A stretch of DNA of 41,852 bases from Thermoplasmata archaeon (GTDB taxonomy: Archaea; Thermoplasmatota; Thermoplasmata; Thermoplasmatales; Thermoplasmataceae). Of this stretch, positions 24,459 to 33,283 are shown in pieces. How positions within the stretch are numbered: the first letter of the stretch is position 1; each line of letters opens with the position of its first letter. The notes below the pieces were generated by a model. It saw only the letters and a program-made list of their open reading frames with translations, was not told the DNA's origin and ran no database searches. Location of the stretch: NCBI GenBank assembly GCA_021817455.1, contig JAKAUW010000076.1:1-41852 (forward strand), written 5' to 3'. The position numbers were made by a program, and so were the translations under genes.

Positions 24459-25805
24459 GTGAATGTAGATCCAAATTTAACAAAATATCTAATCAAAGCA
24501 AAGATTTCTACGGACGGGGTGGTTGAAAAACCCGACGTTGTAGGAGCCATATTCGGACAGACAGAAGGGCTCCTTGGTGACGAGCTTGACCTAAGGGATC
24601 TTCAAAAGAGCGGAAAGATAGGTAGAATAGAAGTAGAAATAGACAGCAAGAAAGGTCGAACGGAAGGGTACGTTTTAATACCGTCAGGTCTAGACCAGGT
24701 AGAAAGTTCAATCCTTGCTGCATCTCTTGAGACGATAGACAGAATCGGACCTTGCAAAGCAAAGGTCGAAGTCGAAAACATAGAGGATGTCAGGATACAG
24801 AAAAGACACAAGATCATTGAGAGGGCAGAAGCACTTTACAAAAGGATGAGCGATAGTGGAAAGAGTGTCAGCGAGAGCATTGTTGCATCGGTCCGCGAAG
24901 AAGTGGAAAAGGGCGAAATTGTAACCTATGGTGAAGACAAGCTCCCTGCCGGGCCTGCTGTAAAGGATTCTGACTCAATTATAGTTGTCGAGGGCCGGAG
25001 TGATATTCTGAACCTTCTCAGATATGGTATAAAGAACACCATAGCAGTGCAGGGTACAAACATCCCCAAAACTGTGCAAAAGCTCTCCAAAGAGAGAACT
25101 GTGACGGTATTTCTCGATGGAGACAGGGGTGGAGACCTCATTCTCAAAGAAATGCTACAGGTAGCTGAAATAGACTTCGTCGCTAGAGCGCCACCTGGAA
25201 CAGAAGTTGAAGAGCTGACCTATAAACAGATTGTTAAAGCCCTTCGATACAAGACTCCAATCGAACAGTACCTCTCCATGCGGGGGATGTCGGAAGAGCT
25301 GAAGGAGCTGACAGAGAAGGCAGCGACAGAATCTGGCCAGAAACAGCCAAAGCGCGGTTATGACGAGGCAAAGAATGTTGTTGAAATAAAGACCACCAAG
25401 CAGGATATAGAAAAAAAGCCTGATCATCCTCAAAGAGCACCTGAGAAAGAGGAACCTGTTCCAGCCCAGCAAATACTCGAGGAGCCGGAAGAAATACCCG
25501 GGAAAGTAGACCTCAGCAATCCCAGATCCATAGAAAGAAAAGGAACCAGCCTTGCAAAGGACAAATTAACAGAGCTTTACAGCAAGGATGGTAACATGAT
25601 AGGGTCATATCAGGTTTCAGAGGCAGTGGATAGAATACAGGAAGCTACCGATGGTGACACCATAATTACTGGAGGAGTAATTTCCCAGAGGCTTATTGAT
25701 GTGGCATTCAAGCAGGGCATAAGGAACATATATGGAGCCAAGCTTGGACATATCACCAAAAAGCCTACGGAAATCAGGGTCATATCATGGGAGCACCATA
25801 TATAA
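24459..25805 (+). CDS. dnaG: Archaeal DnaG-like primase (TOPRIM)
   Basis: Archaeal DnaG, known from other archaea both as a primase and as an RNA-exosome subunit. The N-terminal block GAIFGQTEGLLGDELDLRDLQKSGKIGRIEV is diagnostic. The TOPRIM domain has Glu178 in VVEGRSD and DxD at 220-222 in FLDGD. A Pro/Glu/Lys-rich linker (about 290-360) leads to a C-terminal domain ending in ISWEHHI. I choose the GTG at 24459 because the family begins close to this point; TTG 24435 and GTG 24450 are in frame. The last 19 bases overlap the start of the AAA+ gene. Confidence 0.95.
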   Translation: MNVDPNLTKYLIKAKISTDGVVEKPDVVGAIFGQTEGLLGDELDLRDLQKSGKIGRIEVEIDSKKGRTEGYVLIPSGLDQVESSILAASLETIDRIGPCKAKVEVENIEDVRIQKRHKIIERAEALYKRMSDSGKSVSESIVASVREEVEKGEIVTYGEDKLPAGPAVKDSDSIIVVEGRSDILNLLRYGIKNTIAVQGTNIPKTVQKLSKERTVTVFLDGDRGGDLILKEMLQVAEIDFVARAPPGTEVEELTYKQIVKALRYKTPIEQYLSMRGMSEELKELTEKAATESGQKQPKRGYDEAKNVVEIKTTKQDIEKKPDHPQRAPEKEEPVPAQQILEEPEEIPGKVDLSNPRSIERKGTSLAKDKLTELYSKDGNMIGSYQVSEAVDRIQEATDGDTIITGGVISQRLIDVAFKQGIRNIYGAKLGHITKKPTEIRVISWEHHI

Positions 25806-27289
25806 ATACAGATTACAGGGATGCCTCTGACACTTCCCAGGTAGCAATACCTGGTAGTCCCCTGGACAGGGTCATTGGACAGGATGAAGCTGTGAGAATG
25901 GCTCAGATCGCTGCCAAGCAGAGACGCCATCTTCTTCTTGTAGGACCGCCGGGTGTCGGAAAGTCAATGATTGCCCAGGCAATGTCGTTTTATCTCCTTC
26001 GGCCAAAACAGGAGATCCGGGTGGTCCACAACCCACAGTATCCAGAAAGGCCATTTATCGAGATCAAGAACAGCGACCAGATAAAAATTGAGAAAGATGA
26101 GCAGAATCTTGTAGAGGGAGAAGTAATAAATCCAAAGGATGCTCCTTTCAATGTTGCGGAGAGGCTAAATTACAGATGCTCCCGATGTGGTTTTTATTCA
26201 CTTCCAACAGACATGGTTTGCCCTAACTGCAACAATCCCAAGACACAGCCTACAACCCAGCAGGGACCCTTTGGAGATGTTTTTAACGTCATAGGTGCAG
26301 CTTTTGGTGTCCAGAATAACACTGACAAGGTAACTTCCACAAGAAGGGTCGGAGAACGGGAAGAAGTGATTGTTTACGAAAAATATGGGGATAAAATCCG
26401 TGTCCTTGACGAAAAGACCCTTGAACGACGCAGGAAAATGGAGAAGAAAAGCCCCAGTAAAGTCATTATCCCAATAGACAGAAACCCGTTTGTACTTGCC
26501 ACTGGTGCCAGCGAAACAGAGCTTCTGGGAGATGTCCGCCACGATCCATATGGTGGACACCCGCAACTTGGTACACTCCCCTACGAAAGGGTAATTGCCG
26601 GGGCAGTTCACGAGGCCCATGAAGGGGTGCTTTTCATAGATGAGATTACACACCTTGGAAATCTGCAGAGATTTATCCTGACCGCAATGCAGGAGAGAAG
26701 TTTTCCAATTTCAGGGAGAAATCCTCAGAGCGCAGGAGCCAGTGTCAGGGTGGACAAAGTCCCAGCTGAATTCATACTGGTTGCTGCATGCAACATTCAG
26801 GATCTCCAGTACATACTGAGCCCACTCAGGTCAAGAATAGTAGGGAGTGGTTATGAAATGCTCATGGAAGTTGCCATGCCTGACACACCAGAGAACCGCC
26901 TCAAATACTTGCAGTTCATAACCCAGGAGATTATATCCGACAGGAAAATCCCGCACATGGAACTTGCCGCCGCGGAACTCATTATCGAAGAAGGTGTCAG
27001 GAGAGCAAAGGAAATAGACCACAAGGACAGGTCATTGACCCTTAGGCTGAGGGAGCTTGGAGGATTGGTCAGGGCAGCAGGCGATATTGCAGTTGCTTCT
27101 GAGAAACCCATAATCGAAAAAAATGATGTTATTGAAGCCCTCAAGATGTACTTGCCTGTAGAAGAAAAGATAAAGAAGTATTACGGCAACCTTGGAGCAG
27201 CCATGTCATCGGAGAACACCCTTTCACAGGGCAAAGAAAATTATTACATGAATTACCACAATTACAGGGAAGACCGCTCTTACGACTGA
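25787..27289 (+). CDS. Lon-like AAA+ ATPase with zinc-ribbon insert and no protease domain
   Basis: AAA+ ATPase whose sequence is closest to archaeal LonB/Lon-related proteins. Walker A is GPPGVGKS (53-60), Walker B is LFIDEI near 282-287, sensor 1 is VAACN, and the arginine-finger region is LSPLRSRI. Between Walker A and B, where LonB carries its membrane segments, this protein has a Cys4 ribbon (Cys131, 134, 145, 148) and no hydrophobic helix. It ends at residue 500 after the helical lid with a polar Tyr/Asn-rich tail; the Ser-Lys protease domain is missing, and no fragment of it follows. It overlaps dnaG by 19 bases, so the two are probably translated together. Client or partner unknown. 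Confidence 0.88.
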   Translation: MGAPYINTDYRDASDTSQVAIPGSPLDRVIGQDEAVRMAQIAAKQRRHLLLVGPPGVGKSMIAQAMSFYLLRPKQEIRVVHNPQYPERPFIEIKNSDQIKIEKDEQNLVEGEVINPKDAPFNVAERLNYRCSRCGFYSLPTDMVCPNCNNPKTQPTTQQGPFGDVFNVIGAAFGVQNNTDKVTSTRRVGEREEVIVYEKYGDKIRVLDEKTLERRRKMEKKSPSKVIIPIDRNPFVLATGASETELLGDVRHDPYGGHPQLGTLPYERVIAGAVHEAHEGVLFIDEITHLGNLQRFILTAMQERSFPISGRNPQSAGASVRVDKVPAEFILVAACNIQDLQYILSPLRSRIVGSGYEMLMEVAMPDTPENRLKYLQFITQEIISDRKIPHMELAAAELIIEEGVRRAKEIDHKDRSLTLRLRELGGLVRAAGDIAVASEKPIIEKNDVIEALKMYLPVEEKIKKYYGNLGAAMSSENTLSQGKENYYMNYHNYREDRSYD

Positions 27290-27363
27290 CCTGAACCTGC
27301 ATCTGCACTCGTTCAGGGAAAAATTTAATTCTTCCTCATCCTAACACAGATCGGATTAATAAA

Positions 27364-29139
27364 ATGAAACTTCAATACCAGCTTGAAATTGAGAATCCGC
27401 AAACACATTTTGTCAAGGTAACACTGAATGTTGAGGACTTTACTGAGGATACCCTTTACGCTACAATCCCTGCATGGGCACCAGGTTCCTACGAAATTTA
27501 TGATTTTTCAAGATACGTGAGGCATTTACATGCCTTTTCGGGAAAAACTGAACTTGAGGTTGCAAAGAAAGACAAATCGACCTGGAAAATTTCAACAAAG
27601 GAGGTCCATTCAGTCTCAATAACTTATGAATTCTATGCCAACGAACTATCAGTTCATACATCACATGTTGATTCAACACATGCATACTTCAACGGGGTCA
27701 ACCTATTCATGTACCTTGAGGGGTACAAGGACCAGTCAGTTGAACTTGTGATCAAGCCATACAAGGATTGGAAGATATCAACAGGGCTTGAAAAGTTGAG
27801 TGACAATAAATTCAGGGCCATAAACTACGATATTCTTGCAGACTGCCCTATTGAGATAGGTACCCACAGAAGCCTTTTCTTTAATGTAGACAGCAAAGAA
27901 CATGAAATAGTCCTATACGGCAAGGGAAACGAGGATGAGGAGCGGATCAAGGCAGACCTTAAGAAAATTGTTGAAGGGTTCCTGAAGATTTTCGGCAAAC
28001 TTCCCTACAAGCGTTATGTTTTCATCTACCACCTGTTCTCGGGCGAAAGTGAAGTGATGGGGGGCCTTGAACATCTCAATTCCACAACCATAGATGTGGA
28101 CAATTTTGTGTTCAGTCCTGACTCAAAATACCAGAGGACTTTCCTTTCAGTTACCGCCCATGAATACTTCCACCTCTGGAACGTAAAAAGGATAAGGCCA
28201 TTGGAGCTTGGCCCATTCAACTACAAAGAGGAAAACTATACAAATATGCTGTGGATGGCAGAAGGTTTCACCAACTATTATGCATCCCTTGTCCTATTGA
28301 GGACAGGGCTCATAGATAGGAAAGAATATTTCAGGCACCTTGCTAGCCAGATGCTTTTGCATGACCTGATGCCGGGCTCGAAGATAACATCGGCATATGA
28401 ATCCTCATTCGACACATGGATAAAACTGTACAAACCAACTCCTAATAATATCAACAGTTACATTTCGTACTACCTCAAGGGGGAGTTGCTTGGTTTCCTG
28501 CTCAATACAAGGATCATAGAATCCACAGGCGCATCAAAATCACTGGATGACGTCTACAGAAGCCTTATGGATAAATACAACAAAGATGGCAAGGGTTACA
28601 CGGAAAAGGACGTCTTGAGTGCTATCAAGGAAGTAACCGGCACTGACTTTACAGAATTTTTCCAGACTTACATCAAGTCCCCTGGCGCAATAGATTTCTC
28701 TCAGGAGGTTAAAAGAATAGGCCTGACACTTAGGGCTTCCTACAAGAAAGTGGATGACAAGGAGGTAACTGAAAAGGCATATCTTGGACTTATAGTTCGT
28801 CCCGAGGGTGGGAGATTTGTGGTGGAATCAGTTATAGAAGGTTCCCCTGCCTTCACGGGTGGCATTAACCCCAAGGACGAACTAATAGCAGTGGACGGCT
28901 ATAAGTTCTCAGAACGCTACCTTAAGGAGATCAGGGAGGAGATGAAGAGGCTCAGAATGGACGGATTCTCGGACCGCAAACCCGGAGATGTTGTAAGGAT
29001 AGACTTCTTCAGAAGGGGACAACTGATGGGCATGGAACTTAAATTCACCAGGGCCCCTCCAGAGATTTATGAAATCACTGAGCAGGAAAACCTGTCTGGG
29101 GAAGTCAAAAATTCAAGTGTTAAATATTTCTCAGCATAG
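27364..29139 (+). CDS. M61 family metallo-aminopeptidase with PDZ domain
   Basis: Zinc aminopeptidase of the M61 (glycyl aminopeptidase) family. An N-terminal beta-domain (about 1-170) is followed by the catalytic domain with HEYFHLWN (His266, Glu267, His270) and the third ligand Glu300 in WMAEGFTNYY. A PDZ domain occupies about 475-570, with VVESVIEGSPAFTGGINPKDELIAVDG. No signal peptide, so probably cytoplasmic. Length of 591 residues is normal. With the M13 peptidase at 5952 it suggests strong peptide use by a heterotroph. It is separate from dnaG/AAA+ by a 74-base gap. Confidence 0.92.
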   Translation: MKLQYQLEIENPQTHFVKVTLNVEDFTEDTLYATIPAWAPGSYEIYDFSRYVRHLHAFSGKTELEVAKKDKSTWKISTKEVHSVSITYEFYANELSVHTSHVDSTHAYFNGVNLFMYLEGYKDQSVELVIKPYKDWKISTGLEKLSDNKFRAINYDILADCPIEIGTHRSLFFNVDSKEHEIVLYGKGNEDEERIKADLKKIVEGFLKIFGKLPYKRYVFIYHLFSGESEVMGGLEHLNSTTIDVDNFVFSPDSKYQRTFLSVTAHEYFHLWNVKRIRPLELGPFNYKEENYTNMLWMAEGFTNYYASLVLLRTGLIDRKEYFRHLASQMLLHDLMPGSKITSAYESSFDTWIKLYKPTPNNINSYISYYLKGELLGFLLNTRIIESTGASKSLDDVYRSLMDKYNKDGKGYTEKDVLSAIKEVTGTDFTEFFQTYIKSPGAIDFSQEVKRIGLTLRASYKKVDDKEVTEKAYLGLIVRPEGGRFVVESVIEGSPAFTGGINPKDELIAVDGYKFSERYLKEIREEMKRLRMDGFSDRKPGDVVRIDFFRRGQLMGMELKFTRAPPEIYEITEQENLSGEVKNSSVKYFSA

Positions 29140-29156
29140 AACTGATCTGTTGAGTA

Positions 29157-29164
29157 TTTATATC
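29157..29164 (+). promoter_or_regulatory. TATA-like box for the 29185 regulator
   Basis: TTTATATC centred 24-25 bases before the ATG at 29185, a textbook leaderless arrangement. Confidence 0.6.
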
Positions 29165-29184
29165 TTGAACAAATTAATCCCCTA

Positions 29185-29787
29185 ATGCTTCTAATCCTGG
29201 AGGAATACTTTAAAGACCATCCCATTAAGAGAAGAATTGTGGAGGGGCTCTACAATAGAGGTATTTCGGTAAGCAATGGCAGGTTTTACACTGACAGCAT
29301 AGAGATTTCCATAAGTGAAGTTGCCAAAACCTTCGGGGTAAACAGAAGAACAGTCTATGACACCATAAGAATCATAGAAGGGACCCCGGGTGTCAAGGAA
29401 ATCATGTCCGGGATAAAGCCATTTCCGGACATATCAGGCATCTCTCCTCTCATGGGGGATCAAGTTGTTACCCTTCACATTTGCCCAGGATACTATTCAA
29501 GGGCAATGGCTTCCCTCATTGACACTGTGAGAAGATACGGCTCCTATATCAAGGAACTGTACGGGAGAAATCTCAGCATGGATGACACTGTACTGAGAGC
29601 CATATTTTTCAGGACCGTTCCTAAGAAAATCTTCGATGAGCTGGCTAAGATTGAGGGTGTGGAGAAAATTGTCGTGGACTCTCCGGGAAACAGAACTGGC
29701 GAAGTCATATGCACGAGTTGTGATGTTAAGATCTGCCCTAACAAACTCTCCACTGGCATTTATGAAGAGCCACTTCGCGAACTGTAA
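29185..29787 (+). CDS. HTH plus ACT-like regulator (COG2150-like)
   Basis: Probable transcription regulator of amino-acid metabolism. The N-terminal 75 residues resemble archaeal proteins of this type: LEEYFKDHPIKRRIVEGLYNRGISV, then a helix-turn-helix ISEVAKTFGVNRRTVYDTIRII near 47-69. The rest (about 78-180) has a beta-alpha-beta pattern suitable for a ligand-binding ACT-like domain. The C-terminus adds a Cys-rich CTSCDVKIC (about 175-183) that could bind metal. Leaderless ATG start. The next gene, another HTH protein, begins 47 bases downstream with its own promoter. Confidence 0.75.
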   Translation: MLLILEEYFKDHPIKRRIVEGLYNRGISVSNGRFYTDSIEISISEVAKTFGVNRRTVYDTIRIIEGTPGVKEIMSGIKPFPDISGISPLMGDQVVTLHICPGYYSRAMASLIDTVRRYGSYIKELYGRNLSMDDTVLRAIFFRTVPKKIFDELAKIEGVEKIVVDSPGNRTGEVICTSCDVKICPNKLSTGIYEEPLREL

Positions 29788-29805
29788 AGCGGAAAACAGA
29801 AAGAG

Positions 29806-29813
29806 TTAAATAC
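29806..29813 (+). promoter_or_regulatory. TATA-like box for the 29835 regulator
   Basis: TTAAATAC centred about 26 bases before the GTG at 29835. It decides that start over the TTG at 29826. Confidence 0.5.
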
Positions 29814-29834
29814 AGAAAATTATACTTGTATATC

Positions 29835-30785
29835 GTGGAGGATCGGCGCGGCGCCATAGTAAAACACATTTTCGATCTTCTCACAAGAGAAGGATTCGGA
29901 GTATCAGATCCCTTGCTGGGCGGTGCGACAGGCTTCGATATTATTGCGAAACGCGAAAGATTGCGTCTTATTATAAAAGTACTGCAAAATATCGATACTC
30001 TTAGGGGCTCCAGTGCAATGGAACTTATCAGAATTTCGAAGCTTACCTACGCAGCCCCAATTGTTGTGGGGGAGAAAACAGGTGGCGGCCCACTGGAGCA
30101 AGGCGTGGTGTATTTCAGGCACAGGGTACCGATACTTTCCCCCAGCACATTCCGGGATTATATAGAGGGAGAAATGCCATTCATCTCTTCGGGCCCGGGA
30201 GGCTTCTATGCATCCATCGATGGAAAAAGGCTACACCAGAGAAGGGAAGAGCTAGGTTTTTCCATCGGATACCTTTCGAACAAGATTGGAACTTCCAGAA
30301 GATCCATTTCCCTTTATGAATCAGGCAGCGCAGTTAGCATAGACGTTTACCTTAAGCTAGAAGAGGTGCTTGGTGAAGATCTGGGGAAGTCGATAGACCT
30401 TTCAGTTATATCAAAAAACCTAGAAATGCCTCCTGAAGAGTCACCATTGGAAAATGACTTTCTGGTTGAAGTCCTGAACCTAATGATGATACATGGCATG
30501 GATTTCCATCCCGTGAGAAAGTTCCCGTTCGATGCAATAATGAAGGAAACCATTGAGGAATTTTTACTTATAGGGCTCATGGAGTCCCTGGACCAGAATC
30601 TGCTCAGAATTAATGCAATGAAAAACATCAGCCAGATTTTCGGAAATGACTCCTTTGTCATCAGCAGGCTAAGTACCTCCAAAGAACATCTTGGGGGCTG
30701 CCCAGTCATAAACCTGTCAGAGCTCAGGGAAATTCACGAAAAAGAGAAGCTGCAGACTTTGATTGAAAAGAGAAAGCTGGCATAA
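29835..30785 (+). CDS. Archaeal HTH-type transcription regulator (COG1395-like)
   Basis: The N-terminal half (about 1-120) resembles a nuclease-fold-like or sensing domain: RRGAIVKHIFDLLTREGFGVSD, then an IIAKRERLRLIIKVLQN strand. A Cro/XRE helix-turn-helix follows near 125-185 (RLHQRREELGFSIGYLSNKIG, then SRRSISLYESG). The C-terminal 130 residues are alpha/beta of unknown role. This domain order is that of a conserved archaeal regulator family. I use GTG 29835 on promoter spacing; TTG 29826 is in frame. Its TAA overlaps the ATG of the next gene by one base, so the two are an operon. Confidence 0.8.
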   Translation: MEDRRGAIVKHIFDLLTREGFGVSDPLLGGATGFDIIAKRERLRLIIKVLQNIDTLRGSSAMELIRISKLTYAAPIVVGEKTGGGPLEQGVVYFRHRVPILSPSTFRDYIEGEMPFISSGPGGFYASIDGKRLHQRREELGFSIGYLSNKIGTSRRSISLYESGSAVSIDVYLKLEEVLGEDLGKSIDLSVISKNLEMPPEESPLENDFLVEVLNLMMIHGMDFHPVRKFPFDAIMKETIEEFLLIGLMESLDQNLLRINAMKNISQIFGNDSFVISRLSTSKEHLGGCPVINLSELREIHEKEKLQTLIEKRKLA

Positions 30786-31435
30786 TGTTTACAAGACTGT
30801 ACAACGAAGGCGGCCGTGTCCTCAATTTCTTTTCGGGAGTGAAAGGGCTTGTGTCCCATGGTGGGGAATTGAAGGAACTCCTTGAAAAAGAGCCACCAGA
30901 AGTGTTGCTCATAACAATATCCCAGGGTGAGATTGAGGGGCTTACTTCATTCATCCGTGAACCATTCGAGATGAACCTTTCCGATTATGAGATAATTTAT
31001 GGTGTCAGGCTTTCAAAATATGGAGAGGTCATGACACCACCCCCGATTTATGTTGAAGCAGTGAAATACCTTATGGACACTGGAAATAAGGGAATCGGAC
31101 TTGATATGCCCCAGGAAGATTTCGATGCACTTTATTCGCAGAATATGAGAACGAGCCATTTAATCAGGCATTCAATCCGGAAGAAGAGGATCCTTAATTT
31201 CGATTTCAAAGACACCAATGAGTATGAATTTTCTGAAAAATGGATAAGAAGGATTAACGCAGTCAAGGGACTGGCAAGGATAGATGAGGCCCGTATTGGG
31301 CACATGGCAAGGGAGATACAGAATTTCGCCTCGAGCGATTACAATCCAAAAAATATCATAGTGTCAGATTATGAATTCCACAAGCCACTGATTAGCAGTC
31401 TTGAAGAAATAGGTTGGAAAGCTAAAAACCCTTGA
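30785..31435 (+). CDS. Unknown protein translated with the upstream regulator, possibly TraB-like
   Basis: 216 residues, soluble. The order of elements (a strand-turn then ELKELLEKEPPEVLLITISQGEIEGL near 30-55; later DEARIGHMAREI near 160-171 and a strand IIVSDYEFHKPLISSLEEIGW at the end) recalls TraB/PrgY-type proteins, but the conserved GxxH and GxGH residues of that family are not evident. I leave it unassigned. It starts inside the TAATG overlap with the regulator and ends 14 bases inside the convergent rlmE gene. Confidence 0.75.
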   Translation: MFTRLYNEGGRVLNFFSGVKGLVSHGGELKELLEKEPPEVLLITISQGEIEGLTSFIREPFEMNLSDYEIIYGVRLSKYGEVMTPPPIYVEAVKYLMDTGNKGIGLDMPQEDFDALYSQNMRTSHLIRHSIRKKRILNFDFKDTNEYEFSEKWIRRINAVKGLARIDEARIGHMAREIQNFASSDYNPKNIIVSDYEFHKPLISSLEEIGWKAKNP

Positions 31436-32015
31436 GATACTGGAATATAATGTATATTTCTTTGCTTGCTTCCCTTGATGCCGCCACCTTTGTGATCTTG
31501 GAGAAACCAAAAGAATTTTTCCACTGATTTACAAATTTGACGGTAAGATCACCCTGGAACTGCTTTAGGAGTACAAAACCATCTGGTTTCAGGAGTGCTT
31601 CCGCCAAAGCCATGACCTCCTGGCAAATTAGGTAAGATGAAGAGTGATCAATATCCTGGTTACCACTGGTCTTGGACATCGCATCTGATAATATCCCGTC
31701 AAACGCCTCTATCCCAAGCCTGTCCATTTCATCCTTGATTCTCACTTTGAGTGCCTTGTCACCCACTCTTCCCCGGATAAATACAGTGTTTTCAAGTGGT
31801 ACCATCTTGTCGATGTCCACGGAGAAAACTGTGGATCCGGTAATGCTTGTAATAATCTGGCTCCATCCGCCTGGCGAAGAGCCGATTTCAAGAATATTCT
31901 GGCCCTCTTTCAGTATGCCAAATTTTGTCTGGAGTTCGAGCAGCTTGAAGGCTGCCCTGCTCCGGTACCTCTCCTTTTTTGCCAGGTAATAGAATTTGTC
32001 TCTCCTGTCAGGCAT
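31422..32015 (-). CDS. rlmE: FtsJ/RlmE-type rRNA 2'-O-ribose methyltransferase
   Basis: SAM-dependent methyltransferase for the A-loop uridine of 23S rRNA or a related target. The SAM site LEIGSSPGGWSQ (42-53) is clear. The catalytic tetrad reads Lys24 (RAAFKLLEL), Asp111 (LSDAMSK), Lys151 (LLKQFQGD) and Glu186 (SKEIYI). Length of 197 residues is normal; no C-terminal TRAM domain. The 3' end overlaps the convergent gene by 14 bases. It lies 8 bases downstream of gcvH on the same strand. Confidence 0.93.
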   Translation of the reverse strand: MPDRRDKFYYLAKKERYRSRAAFKLLELQTKFGILKEGQNILEIGSSPGGWSQIITSITGSTVFSVDIDKMVPLENTVFIRGRVGDKALKVRIKDEMDRLGIEAFDGILSDAMSKTSGNQDIDHSSSYLICQEVMALAEALLKPDGFVLLKQFQGDLTVKFVNQWKNSFGFSKITKVAASREASKEIYIIFQYLKGF

Positions 32016-32023
32016 TTTCCAGG

Positions 32024-32398
32024 TTATTCCCCTATAAACTTCTTGTATTCCTCTGGGCTGAGGGAGTCGGTTTCCTTGCCTGTCTTCTTTAACTTTACCA
32101 TCCAGTAACTGTAAGAATCTGAGTTTACCAGTTCCGGTTTGTCTGCCAGTGCTTTGTTGACTTCCACTACTTCCCCTTCAACAGGAGAGTAGACATCCTC
32201 TGCGGATTTGACCGATTCAATTGTAAGCAGCACATCTCCCGCTTTCTTCTTTGAGCCAACGGAAGGGAGTTCTATATACACAATATCTGTAAGCTGGCCC
32301 TGGGCATAGTCTGATATCCCCATGGTGACAATCCCGCCTGCTTCCTTGAACCATTCGTGCGATTTTGTAAACTTAAGATCCACTGGTACCTTGGACAT
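32024..32398 (-). CDS. gcvH: Glycine cleavage system H protein
   Basis: Lipoyl carrier of the glycine cleavage system. The 124 residues match the family: KSHEWFKE near 12-19, ISDYAQGQLTDIVYIELPSVG, and the lipoylation site Lys64 in TIESVKSAEDVYSPVEGEV. The frame is open to 32701, but the ATG at 32398 lies about 24 bases from a TATATA-type box (32419-32426) and matches the family start; the longer frame runs under thpR. No P, T or L protein gene is in the window. rlmE follows immediately and may be co-transcribed. Confidence 0.95.
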   Translation of the reverse strand: MSKVPVDLKFTKSHEWFKEAGGIVTMGISDYAQGQLTDIVYIELPSVGSKKKAGDVLLTIESVKSAEDVYSPVEGEVVEVNKALADKPELVNSDSYSYWMVKLKKTGKETDSLSPEEYKKFIGE

Positions 32399-32418
32399 GC
32401 TTTCAATATAATTTGTGG

Positions 32419-32426
32419 ATATATAA
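32419..32426 (-). promoter_or_regulatory. TATA-like box for gcvH
   Basis: TTATATAT-type box on the minus strand, centred about 24 bases before the gcvH ATG; supports a leaderless transcript. Confidence 0.5.
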
Positions 32427-32498
32427 CAGTTCATCGTTACACAAATCAGTTTCAAGGAACAGGGAAAGCCTATTTTATGACGAGATCCTAAGTGCAAT

Positions 32499-33017
32499 GT
32501 GAGAGTATTCCTTGCTGCATCCATACCAAGGTTCGAAGGGATTGGGGACCTTATTGAGGCAATTTCAAAGATACCATACAGCAAACCCGTCAGGACACCC
32601 GAACTGCATCTCACTTTCAGGTTCTTTGGAGACATATCTCCTGCCCATGTAGAACAGCTCAAAGGGAGCCTTGGCGAGGCCAAGCTCAGGAAATTTGTCA
32701 TTAAAGTTCATGGAATAGGTGCCTTTCCGTCATTGGCGAAAGCCAATGTACTTTTCCTGGAAGTCGAGAACTCAACGGAAATAACTGAAAATGCTTCTCT
32801 GGCGGCCCATGTCAAACCTGTAACAGTTGAAAAAAGGCCATTTGTGCCACACATAACAGTTGGCAGGTTCAATAAACCTGCAGACTGCACCCCTCTGAAG
32901 AAAAAGTTTGGTTCCATTTCCTTTTCAACGGAAATCTCAGAAATAACAATTTATGAGAGCATCCTTTCAGAAATTGGGCCCGTCTATAACAGGCTTAAGA
33001 CATTTCAACTGAAATAG
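32499..33017 (+). CDS. thpR: RNA 2',3'-cyclic phosphodiesterase (ThpR, 2'-5' RNA ligase family)
   Basis: 2H phosphoesterase. The two catalytic motifs are His37-Leu-Thr39 in LHLTFRFFG and His118-Ile-Thr120 in PHITVGR. Start MRVFLAASIP is typical, on a GTG codon at 32499. Length of 172 residues is normal. It opens or seals 2',3'-cyclic or 2'-5' RNA ends; the biological target in archaea is uncertain. Divergent from gcvH; its last 13 bases overlap the convergent gene at 33005. Confidence 0.93.
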   Translation: MRVFLAASIPRFEGIGDLIEAISKIPYSKPVRTPELHLTFRFFGDISPAHVEQLKGSLGEAKLRKFVIKVHGIGAFPSLAKANVLFLEVENSTEITENASLAAHVKPVTVEKRPFVPHITVGRFNKPADCTPLKKKFGSISFSTEISEITIYESILSEIGPVYNRLKTFQLK

Positions 33018-33283
33018 GTGGTCTTGTCAGACTCCTCTACTTTTTTCTTTGCTGCAAGGAGTTCCTCATCGGTGAACTCTATGGCAATCAGGCTGGATAC
33101 GGGGATAAGCCTGAGAAGGCCCTTCTTCTCACCATTGTTTACGCGGAAACAGACAGCCCCCTCTTCGCCAAGAACTGTATAACCTACGAATTCCCCCTCG
33201 GTTTCCATTGGTTCGTCTCTGCCACTGTTGGAAATAATCTTGTATTTTCCGCCTTTCTTGATTTCGATCATGTCCATATTCAT
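33005..33283 (-). CDS. Small beta-barrel-like protein, unknown
   Basis: About 92 residues. The sequence IEIKKGGKYKIISNSG, then EGEFVGYTVLGEEGAVCFRVN, then GLLRLIPVSSLIAIEF gives five short strands with glycine turns, as in Sm-like or SH3-like barrels, followed by a charged helix KKKVEESD. The strand pattern suggests an RNA- or protein-binding barrel, but no family signature is certain. Candidate starts are TTG 33298, ATG 33283, ATG 33277 and ATG 33271; I use 33283 on the position of a weak A/T box. Overlaps the thpR end by 13 bases. Confidence 0.7.
   Translation of the reverse strand: MNMDMIEIKKGGKYKIISNSGRDEPMETEGEFVGYTVLGEEGAVCFRVNNGEKKGLLRLIPVSSLIAIEFTDEELLAAKKKVEESDKTTYFS

Noticed and set aside
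32399-32701. N-terminal extension of gcvH by about 100 residues
   Set aside because: It runs antisense to thpR and contains the gcvH TATA box; the H protein family starts near residue 1 of the shorter form.
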